From Desulfosudis oleivorans (lineage in GTDB: Bacteria; Desulfobacterota; Desulfobacteria; Desulfobacterales; SURF-7), in contig DYJD01000045.1 in the NCBI GenBank assembly GCA_020723325.1, positions 1 through 42,862 of the forward strand: a DNA stretch of 42,862 nucleotides, read 5' to 3'. Under the pieces are notes generated by a model. That model worked only from the letters and a program-made list of their open reading frames with translations. It did not search any database and was not told where the DNA came from. Both the position numbers and the translations under genes were made by a program. This document shows positions 1 to 8,149 of this stretch, piece after piece. How positions within the stretch are numbered: the stretch's first letter is position 1; each line of letters opens with the position of its first letter.

Positions 1-195
1 CCCAAGACCCAACACCATGGCCTTTCCGTAGGGGCGGTTCGCGAACCGCCCCTGCACATCGGCAGGGCACACCGTTCCGTCCCGTTGGCGAATTGCCTTT
101 GGGGGAAAAGAAAAAACTCGATACCGATTCCGATACCGACCCCGACCCCGAGAGGTTGGATGGCAGAGACAAAACCCAAACACTCACGAATCGCT
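1..195. repeat. Dispersed palindromic repeat, copy 1
   Basis: This stretch is closely matched by 37820-38015: the same opening CCCAAGACCCAAC, the same central palindrome, the same CGTTGGCGAATTGCCTTTGG block, and the same GAGAGGTTGGATGG and ACAAAACCCAA blocks in the same order. At 30-53 there is a perfect 24-bp palindrome (arm AGGGGCGGTTCG). At 119-152 there is a run of GATACCGA/GACCCCGA units. Palindromes of the GTAGGGGCGG...CCGCCCCTAC kind are typical of REP-like elements; assignment to that class is inference. The stretch is non-coding in my reading. The left edge may extend beyond the window. Confidence 0.85.
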
Positions 196-396
196 TTATC
201 TTGGCGAGCAATAGTATTCGCTGGGTGAAATATTGGCAATTAATGACTGCATATTCCGCGCCACGTTTACATGCGATTCCCCCGGCTTACCTTCATTTGT
301 CCCTTGCAAATAATGGCGATTCAGGGAATAATAGCCACAATGCAGATGGAATTGCATTGCCAAAAATAAAAAATCCCCTTCTTCAAATAAGGCCAC

Positions 397-897
397 ATGG
401 ACGCCAAGCCGCTGCTTTTAAAGATTGCCAAAGCCTTGCATAAATACCGCTTGGATGCGGTCATGGTGGGCAATGCCGCCGCGGCCCTGCAGGGCGCGCC
501 GGTCACCACCATCGACTTTGATTTCATGTTCCGCAAGACCCCGTTCAATCTCAGCAAGATGAAGCCTGTTGCGGACGAACTGGAAGCACAAATTTTAAAA
601 TCGTTTTATCCGATTTCCCAGTTATACCGGTTGTCCAATGAGGACATCGGGCTGCAAATTGATTTCATGTCCGTCCTGCACGGAATCAGGTCTTTTGAAT
701 CCATAAAGGCCGATGCCGTTATAGTTGAATTTGAAGGTTTTCCTATACATGTGGCCAGTTTGGCCAAAATCATCAAAAGTAAAAAGGCCCTTGACCGTCC
801 TCGCGATCGGGCGGTTCTGGAAATATTGGAGAAAACCCTGCATGAAAAAAACCAGAAACAGGGCCAAAGAACTGGCGGCCCTGAAAAAAGAAAATGA
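397..897 (+). CDS. Nucleotidyltransferase-like protein (AbiEii/DUF6036 type)
   Basis: A 166-residue protein with the layout of the small minimal nucleotidyltransferase-like proteins. Near residues 22-45 it reads VMVGNAAAALQGAPVTTIDF, which fits the family's G-(G/N)-x-A, small-loop and T-x-D-x-D pattern. Near the C terminus, KALDRPRDRAVLEIL fits the conserved K-x-x-x-R-x-x-D-x-x-x-L helix. The second residue of the usual GG/GS motif is Asn. The last 20 residues are very basic and overlap the next gene. The start at 397 is the first ATG and has only a weak ribosome site. Proteins of this family are often found in two-gene modules of toxin-antitoxin or abortive-infection type; no such role is shown here. 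The fold assignment is fairly secure, the function is not. Confidence 0.7.
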   Translation: MDAKPLLLKIAKALHKYRLDAVMVGNAAAALQGAPVTTIDFDFMFRKTPFNLSKMKPVADELEAQILKSFYPISQLYRLSNEDIGLQIDFMSVLHGIRSFESIKADAVIVEFEGFPIHVASLAKIIKSKKALDRPRDRAVLEILEKTLHEKNQKQGQRTGGPEKRK

Positions 898-1000
898 AAG
901 AATGTTACGGGAACAAATCCGGGCCAGGCTGGCCTTGCCCATGAATCAGCGCACCCATTTTCTGCGCAAACGGCTTCCCGGCGGAGGGTCGTGCCTCTAG
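842..1000 (+). CDS. Small basic companion protein of the nucleotidyltransferase-like gene
   Basis: A 52-residue ORF whose ATG lies inside the 3' end of the preceding gene (56-base overlap, different frame), with a GGAGA ribosome site at 829-833. It is rich in Arg, Lys and Glu, is predicted to be helical in its first half (KELAALKKENERMLREQIRA) and ends in a distinctive RLPGGGSCL tail. As I recall, small proteins with this RTxFLRxRLPGGGS ending accompany nucleotidyltransferase-like genes elsewhere, so I treat the two as one module. The stop is 25 bases before gcvT, so this pair could be co-transcribed with the glycine cleavage operon. Function unknown. Confidence 0.6.
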   Translation: MKKTRNRAKELAALKKENERMLREQIRARLALPMNQRTHFLRKRLPGGGSCL

Positions 1001-1025
1001 GAACCATTTTCAAAAAGGAATCCGT

Positions 1026-2294
1026 ATGTCTCCCCCTGCTCAAACCCCGCTGTATCCATGGCATATAGAAAACAACGCCCACATGGGAACCTTCGGCGGT
1101 TACTCCATGCCCTTGTGGTATCCGGCCGGTGCCCGCAAAGAGCATCTTTCCGTGATCACTTCTGCCGGACTTTTTGACACAAGTCACATGTCCGTTATCC
1201 GGTTGTCCGGGCCGGGTGCCTTTGATCTTCTTCAATATTGTTTTTCAAAAGATCTGTGGGTCGCCAAAGGGCCTGATCGGACCAAGCTGCCGCCGGGCAA
1301 ATGCGCCTACGGTGTTTTCCTGGATGAACACGGCGGCGTGTTGGATGATGCCATCGTGTATGTGCTGAGCCCGGAACAATATCTGGTAGTAGTCAATGCC
1401 GGCATGGGCCGGATAATCTGCGAGCATTTGCAGCGCCAGCAGTCAGGCAGACACGTGACCATTGCGGACCATACCAACCACTTGGCCAAACTGGATCTCC
1501 AGGGTCCCCAATCCGCCCGGGTGCTGACGCGAATCCTGGATCAACCCCTTGTGGTTTTGGAAACCTTTCCCTATTTTTCCTTCAAGGGTTCCATCACGGA
1601 CGCCCCTGCTGCCATCCAGACCGTGCGCCTTATCGACGGCACCCCCATCCTGCTGTCCAGGACCGGCTATACCGGCGAATTCGGCTTTGAGCTGTTTGTA
1701 CCTTTGGCCGCAGTGGAAGGGCTGTGGCAGGATCTTCTGAAACCGGATGGCGATCCCGGCGTGATCCCCTGCGGTCTGGCTGCCCGTGATTCCCTGCGGG
1801 CCGGAGCCATGCTACCCCTTTCCCATCAGGATATCGGTCCCTGGCCTTTTCAAAACAATCCCTGGAGATTTGCCCTGCCTTGGGCCTCGGATCAAAAAAC
1901 CTTTACCAAGTCTTTCCTTGGTAGCGCAGCCCTGGTTGCTGCCGAGGTCGATTCATACACCCAGGCCTTTGTGGGTTTCGACCTGCGCAAAATCGACGTG
2001 ACCCAGGCCCGGGTGCTGAATGCTGCGGATCAGGAAATGGGAACTGTATTGACCTGTGTCACGGATATGGCCATCGACCGCCACGGAGACCGGGTCTACA
2101 GTATCGCCAGTCCGGATAAACCGGCCGGATTCGCTCCCAAGGGACTTTGCTGTGGTTTTGTTAAACTCAGGGAGCCTTTTAAGACAGGCGAAATAGTTGT
2201 TTTGGCGGATCAGCGCCGCCGCTTGAATGTGATGATCACCGACGACATCCGGCCCCACCGCACAGCGCGGATGCCGATGGAACGAATGCTTTGA
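1026..2294 (+). CDS. gcvT: Glycine cleavage system T protein (aminomethyltransferase)
   Basis: GcvT takes the aminomethyl group held on lipoyl-GcvH and transfers its one-carbon unit to tetrahydrofolate, releasing ammonia. Family signatures are clear: GLFDTSHMSVIRLSGPGA near residues 48-65, SRTGYTGEFGFELFVP near 211-226, and GLAARDSLRAGAMLPL near 250-265 with the substrate-contacting Arg. The C-terminal beta-barrel domain covers about 300-422. At 422 residues it is longer than the usual 360-370. The start has an AAGGA site six bases upstream. It is the first of seven tightly packed genes (gcvT, gcvH, gcvPA, gcvPB, lipB, lipA, ACT protein). I found no glycine riboswitch upstream, because the preceding gene ends only 25 bases away. 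Confidence 0.95.
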   Translation: MSPPAQTPLYPWHIENNAHMGTFGGYSMPLWYPAGARKEHLSVITSAGLFDTSHMSVIRLSGPGAFDLLQYCFSKDLWVAKGPDRTKLPPGKCAYGVFLDEHGGVLDDAIVYVLSPEQYLVVVNAGMGRIICEHLQRQQSGRHVTIADHTNHLAKLDLQGPQSARVLTRILDQPLVVLETFPYFSFKGSITDAPAAIQTVRLIDGTPILLSRTGYTGEFGFELFVPLAAVEGLWQDLLKPDGDPGVIPCGLAARDSLRAGAMLPLSHQDIGPWPFQNNPWRFALPWASDQKTFTKSFLGSAALVAAEVDSYTQAFVGFDLRKIDVTQARVLNAADQEMGTVLTCVTDMAIDRHGDRVYSIASPDKPAGFAPKGLCCGFVKLREPFKTGEIVVLADQRRRLNVMITDDIRPHRTARMPMERML

Positions 2295-2308
2295 AAGGAG
2301 GAACCAGA

Positions 2309-2713
2309 ATGAAAGAGCTCCACGAATTGAACCTGCCCGAGGATGTTCGTTACAGCCAGGATCATGAATGGGCCCGCAGGGAGAACGGCCGCATGCGGAT
2401 CGGAATCGACGACTACGCCCAGGACCAGCTCGGCGAAATCGTTTATGTGGAACTGCCCAGGACCGGCGAGGTTTTTTCCAAGGGAGCGGAATTCGGCACC
2501 GTGGAGTCGGTCAAGGCGGTTTCCGAACTTTTCATGCCCGTGGGTGGCAAAGTGACGGCGGTCAACACGGCCCTGGCCGACTCCCCGGAGCTGGTGAACC
2601 AAAGCCCCTATGGGGAAGGCTGGATGCTGGAAGTGGAAGTTACCGACCCTGCTGATTACGACAGCCTGATGACCAAAGCCGACTATCTTAAGCAATTGAA
2701 GGCGGAAGCATGA
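2309..2713 (+). CDS. gcvH: Glycine cleavage system H protein
   Basis: A 134-residue lipoyl carrier that shuttles the aminomethyl intermediate between GcvP, GcvT and the L protein. The lipoyl-lysine is Lys69 in GTVESVKAVSELFMP, which matches the family's ESVKA motif; the N-terminal YSQDHEWAR block is also typical. I chose ATG 2309 over the in-frame TTG at 2291 because a strong AAAGGAGGA ribosome site (2294-2302) sits just before 2309. The stop overlaps the start of gcvPA by four bases (ATGA). The lipB and lipA genes downstream provide the cofactor for Lys69. Confidence 0.95.
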   Translation: MKELHELNLPEDVRYSQDHEWARRENGRMRIGIDDYAQDQLGEIVYVELPRTGEVFSKGAEFGTVESVKAVSELFMPVGGKVTAVNTALADSPELVNQSPYGEGWMLEVEVTDPADYDSLMTKADYLKQLKAEA

Positions 2714-4044
2714 TGCACTATTTTTCCCATACTGAGGAAGATATAGCTGCCATGCTGGCGGCTGTGGGCGTCCGGCAGACCGCGGATCTTTTCGCCGATA
2801 TACCCCCGGATTGCCGCCGTAAAAATCCCATGCAGTTACCCCGGCCCCTGAGCGAGCTGGAACTCAACAGGCGCATGGACCATTTGGCAGCCTCCATGGC
2901 GGCTGAGCCGGACTGCAACAGTTTTCTAGGGGCCGGCCGCTACGATCATTTCATTCCCCATACCATTCCGTTCCTCCTGGGCCGCGGCGAGTTCCACACC
3001 GCCTACACCCCCTACCAACCGGAAGTGAGCCAGGGCACCCTGCAGGCCATCTATGAATACCAGACCCTGACGGCCCGGCTGCTGGGGCTTGCCGTTTCCA
3101 ATGCCTCCCTTTACGACGGCGCCTCGGCCCTGGCCGAAGCCCTGCTCATGGCCGTGCGCGTCACCAAAAAGAAACGCATCGCCCTTTCTAAACTGATCCA
3201 TCCCCATTATCGTCAGGTGGTCGCTACCTACCTTTCACCCACGGATCTTGAAATCATCACCCTCGACTATACGCCGAACGGCCGGACCGATCTCAGCAGC
3301 ATGGAGGGTGTCACCGACCTGGCTGCCGTTGCCGTTCAATCCCCCAATTTTCTGGGTTGCATCGAGCCCCTGCAAAGTTTTGCCGACGCCGCCCACAGGC
3401 AGGGCGCGCTTTTTATCACCGCCTTTACCGAAGCCATGGCTTACGGCCTATTGAAAAGCCCCGGCAGCCAGGGGGCGGATATCGCCTGCGGCGAAGGCCA
3501 GAGTTTCGGCATTCCCATGACCTATGGCGGCCCGGGCCTGGGCATGCTGGCCTGCAAAAACGAATATGTGCGCAGTCTGCCCGGCCGGCTGGTGGGCGAA
3601 ACCAGGGACCTGGAAGGCCGGCGCGGCTACGTGCTCACCCTGGCCACCCGGGAGCAGCATATCCGTCGGGAAAAAGCCACCTCCAACATCTGCACCAACA
3701 GCGGCCTTTGCGCCCTGGCTGCCGCCATGTTCATGGCCTCGGCCGGGAAAAAAGGCCTGCGAGAACTCGCGAGCCTGAACCACGACAAAGCCCTCTACCT
3801 GCAAGCCAATCTGGCGCAAAAAGGTCTGACTCTGCCTTACAGCGCGCCCTTTTTCAATGAATTCGTGGTGGGTTTTCCGGATGACTTTAGCCGCCGCTAT
3901 GAAAAACTGCTGCGCAAAAAAATCATCGCCGGCCTGCCCCTGGAAGACTTTTTTCCGGAGATGACCGGCCAGTACCTGCTCACCGTTACCGAGACCAAGA
4001 CCAGGGAACAAATGGATGTATTTGTAAAAGAGGTGTGCCCATGA
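2710..4044 (+). CDS. gcvPA: Glycine dehydrogenase (decarboxylating) subunit 1
   Basis: The N-terminal half of the PLP-dependent P protein, encoded separately as in many anaerobes and thermophiles (444 residues, normal length). GcvPA and GcvPB form the enzyme that decarboxylates glycine and loads the aminomethyl group on GcvH. Typical blocks: FLGAGRYDHFIPHTIPFLL near residues 75-93, FHTAYTPYQPEVSQGTLQ near 96-113, SLYDGASALAEALLMA near 133-148, and REQHIRREKATSNICTNSG near 314-332. It overlaps gcvH by four bases and gcvPB by four bases, so translation is probably coupled and the subunits made in equal amounts. Confidence 0.95.
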   Translation: MMHYFSHTEEDIAAMLAAVGVRQTADLFADIPPDCRRKNPMQLPRPLSELELNRRMDHLAASMAAEPDCNSFLGAGRYDHFIPHTIPFLLGRGEFHTAYTPYQPEVSQGTLQAIYEYQTLTARLLGLAVSNASLYDGASALAEALLMAVRVTKKKRIALSKLIHPHYRQVVATYLSPTDLEIITLDYTPNGRTDLSSMEGVTDLAAVAVQSPNFLGCIEPLQSFADAAHRQGALFITAFTEAMAYGLLKSPGSQGADIACGEGQSFGIPMTYGGPGLGMLACKNEYVRSLPGRLVGETRDLEGRRGYVLTLATREQHIRREKATSNICTNSGLCALAAAMFMASAGKKGLRELASLNHDKALYLQANLAQKGLTLPYSAPFFNEFVVGFPDDFSRRYEKLLRKKIIAGLPLEDFFPEMTGQYLLTVTETKTREQMDVFVKEVCP

Positions 4045-5498
4045 ACACAGCCGAAGGAAGCACCGGCTTGAAATTCAACGAACCTTTATTGTGGGAGCGA
4101 GGCCGGCCGGGCCGTATGGGTCTGTCCGTGCCCTCCCGGGATGTGGCCGCCGCGCCCCTTGCCGCGGATCTGACCGGGCCGGGGCCGGATTTTCCGGAAT
4201 TGAGCGAAGTGGATGTGGTCCGCCACTATTCCCGGCTGTCCCAGTGGAACTACTGCATCGACACCCACATGGTGCCCTTGGGTTCCTGCACCATGAAGTA
4301 CAATCCCAAGACCCATGAACGCCAAGCGGGCCTCACCGGTTTCTGCGCCGCCCATCCCCTGCTGCCGGCTTCCCTGTCCCAGGGCCTGTTGCAAATCCTG
4401 GCGGAGCTGGAAAGCTTCCTGGCCGAGATCACCGGCATGAATGCCGTCAGTCTGCAACCAGCGGCCGGGGCCCAAGGGGAATTGTGCGGCATGCTCATTT
4501 TCCATGCGTATCACCGCGCCGCCGGCAGACAGCGCTCAAAAATCATCGTGCCGGATACGGCCCACGGCACCAACCCGGCCAGCGCCGCTCTGTGCAACTA
4601 CCAGGCAGTGAAGGTGGAATCCGGTGAAAACGGCATCCTCCTGCCGGAAGCCGTGGCTCAAATAATGGATGAGGACACGGCCGGCATCATGCTGACCAAT
4701 CCCAATACCCTGGGCCTTTTTGAGGAGCATGTGCGCGCCATTGCCGACATTGTCCACGCCAAGGGCGGGCTGGTCTACGGCGACGGCGCCAATATGAACG
4801 CCCTCATGGGCGTGGTGGACATGGCCGCCAGCGGCCTGGATGTGCTGCATCTGAACCTGCACAAAACCTTTGCCACCCCCCACGGCGGCGGTGGGCCGGG
4901 GGCCGGGCCGGTCTGCGTCAAAAAGCATCTCGAACGGTTTTTACCCGTGCCGCGGATTGTTAAAAAGGGCAAGGCCTTTCACCTGCGGGAAGACTATCCG
5001 GACAGCATCGGCCGCATGCATGCCTTTTACGGCAATGTGGGGGTCATGCTCAAGGCCTACAGCTATATTGTCTCCATGGGCGCGGACAATCTGAAAAAAG
5101 TGAGTGAACTGGCCGTGCTCAACGCCAACTACTTGAAGGAACGGCTCAAGGAAACCTTGGATCTGCCGTATGACCGCCCCTGCATGCATGAATGCGTCTT
5201 TACCGACAAGCAACAGCGCGCTCACAAGGTCACCACCCTGGACATGGTGAAACGGCTCATGGATTATGGTTTCCACCCCCCCACCATTTATTTTCCCCTG
5301 GTGGTGAACGGCGCCATAATGATTGAACCCACGGAAACCGAATCAAAGGAAACCCTGGACCGTCTGATAGCGGCCTTTCAAAGCATCGCCGCCGAGGCGG
5401 AACAAAACCCGGAATTGCTGCAAACCGCGCCCCATCACAGCCGGGTGCGGCGTTTGGACGAAACCAGCGCGGCCCGCAAGCCGTGCCTGGCTGGTTGA
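4041..5498 (+). CDS. gcvPB: Glycine dehydrogenase (decarboxylating) subunit 2
   Basis: The C-terminal, PLP-binding half of the split P protein (485 residues). Lys275 in LHKTFATPHGGGGPG is the Schiff-base lysine, and the glycine-rich loop after it is the family hallmark. Other signatures: YSRLSQWNYCIDTHMVPLGS near the N terminus, DTAHGTNPASA, and the C-terminal YFPLVVNGAIMIEPTETE block. I chose ATG 4041 over an in-frame GTG six bases earlier because ATGA gives the same four-base overlap seen at gcvH/gcvPA, and AAAGAGGTG lies at a suitable distance upstream. Confidence 0.95.
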   Translation: MNTAEGSTGLKFNEPLLWERGRPGRMGLSVPSRDVAAAPLAADLTGPGPDFPELSEVDVVRHYSRLSQWNYCIDTHMVPLGSCTMKYNPKTHERQAGLTGFCAAHPLLPASLSQGLLQILAELESFLAEITGMNAVSLQPAAGAQGELCGMLIFHAYHRAAGRQRSKIIVPDTAHGTNPASAALCNYQAVKVESGENGILLPEAVAQIMDEDTAGIMLTNPNTLGLFEEHVRAIADIVHAKGGLVYGDGANMNALMGVVDMAASGLDVLHLNLHKTFATPHGGGGPGAGPVCVKKHLERFLPVPRIVKKGKAFHLREDYPDSIGRMHAFYGNVGVMLKAYSYIVSMGADNLKKVSELAVLNANYLKERLKETLDLPYDRPCMHECVFTDKQQRAHKVTTLDMVKRLMDYGFHPPTIYFPLVVNGAIMIEPTETESKETLDRLIAAFQSIAAEAEQNPELLQTAPHHSRVRRLDETSAARKPCLAG

Positions 5499-5504
5499 AG
5501 CAGC

Positions 5505-6200
5505 ATGGCTAAAAAAAAATGGCTGCGGATTCATGCCGGTCTGCTGCCATATGATCAGGCCCTGGAACTCCAACTGAGTCTGGTGGCGGCCCGCCTCCAG
5601 GGCCGGCTCAGCATGGACGCGGTGCTCTTTCTGGAGCATCCGCCGGTTTTCACCATGGGATTGCGCGGGGGTCGGGAAAATCTGTTGGTTTCCGAAGACT
5701 TTCTCGCAGAACGCGGGATAGCCGTAATCCAGACCCGGCGGGGCGGGAACATCACCTATCACGGCCCAGGCCAACTGGTGGTTTACCCCATCTTAGATCT
5801 GAACGCCGTCCGCCTGGGATTGCGGGAGTATGTGGAGCGCCTGGAAGATGTCATGCAGGCCGCCTGCGCCGATTTCGGAATTTCGGCCATAAGAAGTCCG
5901 GCCAACCGCGGCATCTGGGCCGGCCCGCGCAAGCTAGGCAGCATCGGCGTGGCCGTACGCAAAGGCATCTGTTTTCACGGCCTGGCTTTGAATGTGAATC
6001 TTTCGCTTTTGCCCTTTGAATGGATCAACCCTTGCGGTCTGAACGGTATTGCCATGACTTCCCTGGCGTTGGAAACCGGTCGGGAGGTTTCCCTGGCCCA
6101 GGCCCGGCAATCCGTCCAACACCATATGGCTGAAATTTTTCAGCGAGAGGATGTTCCTGCCGACATTAATCATTCACAATTAACAATTGCTAATGAATAA
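5505..6200 (+). CDS. lipB: Octanoyltransferase LipB
   Basis: Transfers octanoate from acyl carrier protein to the lipoyl domain of GcvH and other lipoyl proteins, the first step of de novo lipoylation. Seen: RRGGNITYHGPGQLVVYP (substrate-binding RGG-x-x-TYHGPGQ motif), Lys143 in RKLGSIGV and Cys177 in INPCGLNG, which match the catalytic Lys and Cys of the family. Starts six bases after gcvPB. The last ten or so residues (INHSQLTIANE) come from an AT-rich stretch that resembles intergenic filler and are probably a read-through extension; length is 231 residues. Its place in the gcv operon supports a main target of GcvH. Confidence 0.94.
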   Translation: MAKKKWLRIHAGLLPYDQALELQLSLVAARLQGRLSMDAVLFLEHPPVFTMGLRGGRENLLVSEDFLAERGIAVIQTRRGGNITYHGPGQLVVYPILDLNAVRLGLREYVERLEDVMQAACADFGISAIRSPANRGIWAGPRKLGSIGVAVRKGICFHGLALNVNLSLLPFEWINPCGLNGIAMTSLALETGREVSLAQARQSVQHHMAEIFQREDVPADINHSQLTIANE

Positions 6201-6238
6201 CTATTAACTTTGCATTGACGACATAAACTGGAAAAATC

Positions 6239-7132
6239 ATGTCCCAAGCCCCTCACACCCCCAAACCCCCCTGGCTGCGCAAGCGTCTATTTGCCGGGCC
6301 GGAATTTCAATCGGTTCGTACCCTGCTGCGCCGCAATCATTTGCACACGGTCTGTGAGGCAGCGGCCTGCCCGAACATCTGGGAATGCTTCAGCCGCAAA
6401 ACCGCCACCTTCATGATCCTGGGGGATCATTGTTCACGGGACTGCCTGTTTTGCGCTGTTGCCCACGGCTCTTTGTCGCCGCCGGACCCGGCGGAACCGC
6501 AAAGGGTGGCGGCGGCAATCGATGCGCTCGGCTTGGACTATGTGGTCATCACCTCCGTAACCCGGGATGATCTGCCGGATTACGGCGCCGGCCATTTCGC
6601 GGCCGTCCTTGCGGCCGTGCGCAGCCTTGCGCAGCCGCGCCTAGTGGAATTGCTGATTCCGGATTTTCAGGGGGAGGCCACCGCCCTGCAACAGGTGATC
6701 GCGGCCAAGCCGGATGTGCTGAACCATAATCTCGAAACAGTACCGCGCTTATATAGCCGCGTCCGGCCCCAGGCTTCCTACCGACGCTCCCTGGAATTAC
6801 TGGGTCATGTGCGCGACCTGGCACCGCAAATGCCCACCAAATCCGGCTTGATGCTCGGCCTGGGTGAAACCGAACCAGAAGTCATCGCCGTGCTTAACGA
6901 CTTGCTGGCAGCGGGCTGCCGCATCCTGACCCTGGGGCAATATCTCCAGCCCATTGCCAGCCGATTGCCCGTCAGCCGCTATTGGACGCCGGAAGAATTC
7001 AAAAGTTTGCGGGAACAGGCCCTCACCATGGGCTTTGCCCAGGTGGCGGCCGGCCCCTTTGTGCGCAGCTCCTATGAGGCAAAAAACGTTTATGAACGCC
7101 TGGATCTTAAAAAGCGAGGAATACAGCCATGA
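6239..7132 (+). CDS. lipA: Lipoyl synthase LipA (radical SAM)
   Basis: Inserts two sulfur atoms into the octanoyl chain placed by LipB. Both iron-sulfur clusters are visible: the auxiliary cluster Cys39-x4-Cys44-x5-Cys50 (CEAAACPNIWEC) and the radical SAM cluster Cys65-x3-Cys69-x2-Cys72 (CSRDCLFC). The C-terminal VRSSYEA carries the conserved RSSY motif whose Ser ligates the auxiliary cluster. Length of 297 residues is normal. It lies 38 bases after lipB and overlaps the ACT gene by four bases. Confidence 0.96.
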   Translation: MSQAPHTPKPPWLRKRLFAGPEFQSVRTLLRRNHLHTVCEAAACPNIWECFSRKTATFMILGDHCSRDCLFCAVAHGSLSPPDPAEPQRVAAAIDALGLDYVVITSVTRDDLPDYGAGHFAAVLAAVRSLAQPRLVELLIPDFQGEATALQQVIAAKPDVLNHNLETVPRLYSRVRPQASYRRSLELLGHVRDLAPQMPTKSGLMLGLGETEPEVIAVLNDLLAAGCRILTLGQYLQPIASRLPVSRYWTPEEFKSLREQALTMGFAQVAAGPFVRSSYEAKNVYERLDLKKRGIQP

Positions 7133-7653
7133 AACAATATAAAATTTTGATGCTGGTGGGCAAGGATCGCCCGGGGATCGTGGATGAGGTGTCAACCCTG
7201 CTTTACGACCACGGCGCCAATATCGAGGACAGCCGCATGGCCGCCCTGGGCGGCTGTTTTTCCATCATGGCGCTGTTCTCCTGCTCCGGGGAAGAGTTAA
7301 AAAAAATCAGCACCGGCTTGAAAGCCATGGAGGCCTATGGTTTTCATACCTCCCTGCACGATGCCCAGGACCCTTTGCTGGATTCCGGCCATGCGGCCCT
7401 GCCCCTGCACTTCGAGATCCAGGCCATGGATCATCCCGGCATTGTGCAAAAGGTAGTGCATCTGTTGCACGGCTGCCATGTCAACATCCGCTCCCTGGAT
7501 ACCAAAGTCAGCCATGCGCCGATTTCCGGCTCCCCACTGTTCGATCTGATCCTTTCCGCCGAAGTGCCCATGGGCACCTCCATTGCCAAAATCAAATCCG
7601 CCCTGACTAGCCTGGCTGAGGAACAGGACCTGAATCTGATTTATCTGCCGTGA
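7129..7653 (+). CDS. Tandem ACT-domain protein, GcvR-like
   Basis: A 174-residue protein made of two ACT domains: residues about 5-85 (LMVGKDRPGIVDEVSTLLYD, the classic start of an ACT fold with the DRPGI turn) and about 93-172 (MDHPGIVQKVVHLLHGCHVN). ACT domains bind small ligands, mostly amino acids. This two-domain layout is that of GcvR, which controls glycine cleavage genes in enterobacteria by binding GcvA; no GcvA is present here, so a glycine-sensing role is inferred from operon position only. It overlaps lipA by four bases and is the last gene before a terminator. Confidence 0.85.
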   Translation: MKQYKILMLVGKDRPGIVDEVSTLLYDHGANIEDSRMAALGGCFSIMALFSCSGEELKKISTGLKAMEAYGFHTSLHDAQDPLLDSGHAALPLHFEIQAMDHPGIVQKVVHLLHGCHVNIRSLDTKVSHAPISGSPLFDLILSAEVPMGTSIAKIKSALTSLAEEQDLNLIYLP

Positions 7654-7670
7654 CCGATCAGGTGAATAGA

Positions 7671-7705
7671 CTGAAGGCTGAAGACTGAAGGAAAAAGGCT
7701 GAAGG
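7671..7705. repeat. Short CTGAAG tandem repeat
   Basis: The intergenic sequence after the ACT gene holds several near-identical units built on CTGAAG/GCTGAAG, separated by AGA and GAAAAA. It is non-coding and lies between the stop codon and the terminator hairpin. Confidence 0.6.
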
Positions 7706-7732
7706 TTTTTCAATGACCAAATAACCAAAACA

Positions 7733-7759
7733 AAAACCGGGTCCCAGGGACCCGGTTTT
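7733..7759 (+). terminator. Terminator after the gcv/lip operon
   Basis: A perfect 13-base inverted repeat (AAAACCGGGTCCC and its complement) around a single A, ending in TTTT. The A-tract on the left makes it usable in both directions, so it may also end transcription of the small minus-strand gene at 7853-7954. Confidence 0.85.
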
Positions 7760-7852
7760 ACTTACGACCAAATAAGGTTAGAGCGACGGATATTCGTCGT
7801 CAGGTCTTATTGCTCCACTTCAATTGAAATTCATATTTTGTTTTGGTGGAAT

Positions 7853-7954
7853 TCATTCCTTGGATTTTTTATCTTGTTTTTCCTTACGTTTTTCCTTCAA
7901 CGTTTTACCCGGTTTTTTCTTGACCTCTTTTTTGGTGTCTCTTGATTTTGTCAT
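7853..7954 (-). CDS. Small lysine-rich basic protein (33 residues)
   Basis: A 33-residue ORF beginning MTKSRDTKKEVKKKPGKTLK and ending KDKKSKE-like (residues 27-33 are QDKKSKE). Fourteen residues are Lys and two Arg; there is no hydrophobic segment. The ATG has an almost ideal ribosome site (GAGGAGGAT, four bases before the start), which is what makes me accept so short an ORF. Small proteins with an xKSRDxKKExKKKPxKTxKEK pattern occur in other proteobacteria as I recall, but I know no function; nucleic-acid or ribosome association would be a guess from charge. It is transcribed against its neighbours and faces the bidirectional terminator. Confidence 0.65.
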   Translation of the reverse strand: MTKSRDTKKEVKKKPGKTLKEKRKEKQDKKSKE

Positions 7955-8070
7955 TGCTATCCTCCTCGGCTGAATTAGGTTATAGAAATCAGCATGTTTT
8001 TTTCTTGAATACCATAGGTTTCAGTTGCTGGCAAGCCGTAAAATGTTGATTTACATATTGTCACGCTATA

Positions 8071-8099
8071 TTGACACAGGGATATGATTCCGATATCAA
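8071..8099 (+). promoter_or_regulatory. Candidate sigma-70 promoter of the lipoprotein gene
   Basis: TTGACA at 8071-8076 and TATCAA at 8094-8099 with a 17-base spacer. The -35 is perfect, the -10 matches weakly. It would start transcription about 45 bases before the ATG at 8150. Confidence 0.5.
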
Positions 8100-8149
8100 G
8101 CGGGCATATTCACTAATTCCCTCTCTCTCAGTAAGGAAGCAACAACGGA

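Noticed and set aside
93-443. 116-residue plus-strand frame over the first repeat
   Set aside because: It translates the GATACCGA repeat (D-T-D-S-D-T-D-P-D-P) and runs into the nucleotidyltransferase-like gene in another frame; no family, no ribosome site.
1001-1025. Glycine riboswitch before gcvT
   Set aside because: The preceding small gene ends 25 bases before the ATG and there is no room for, or sign of, the conserved tandem aptamer.
606-1235. 209-residue minus-strand frame
   Set aside because: Shadow of the nucleotidyltransferase-like gene and gcvT; no recognisable motifs.
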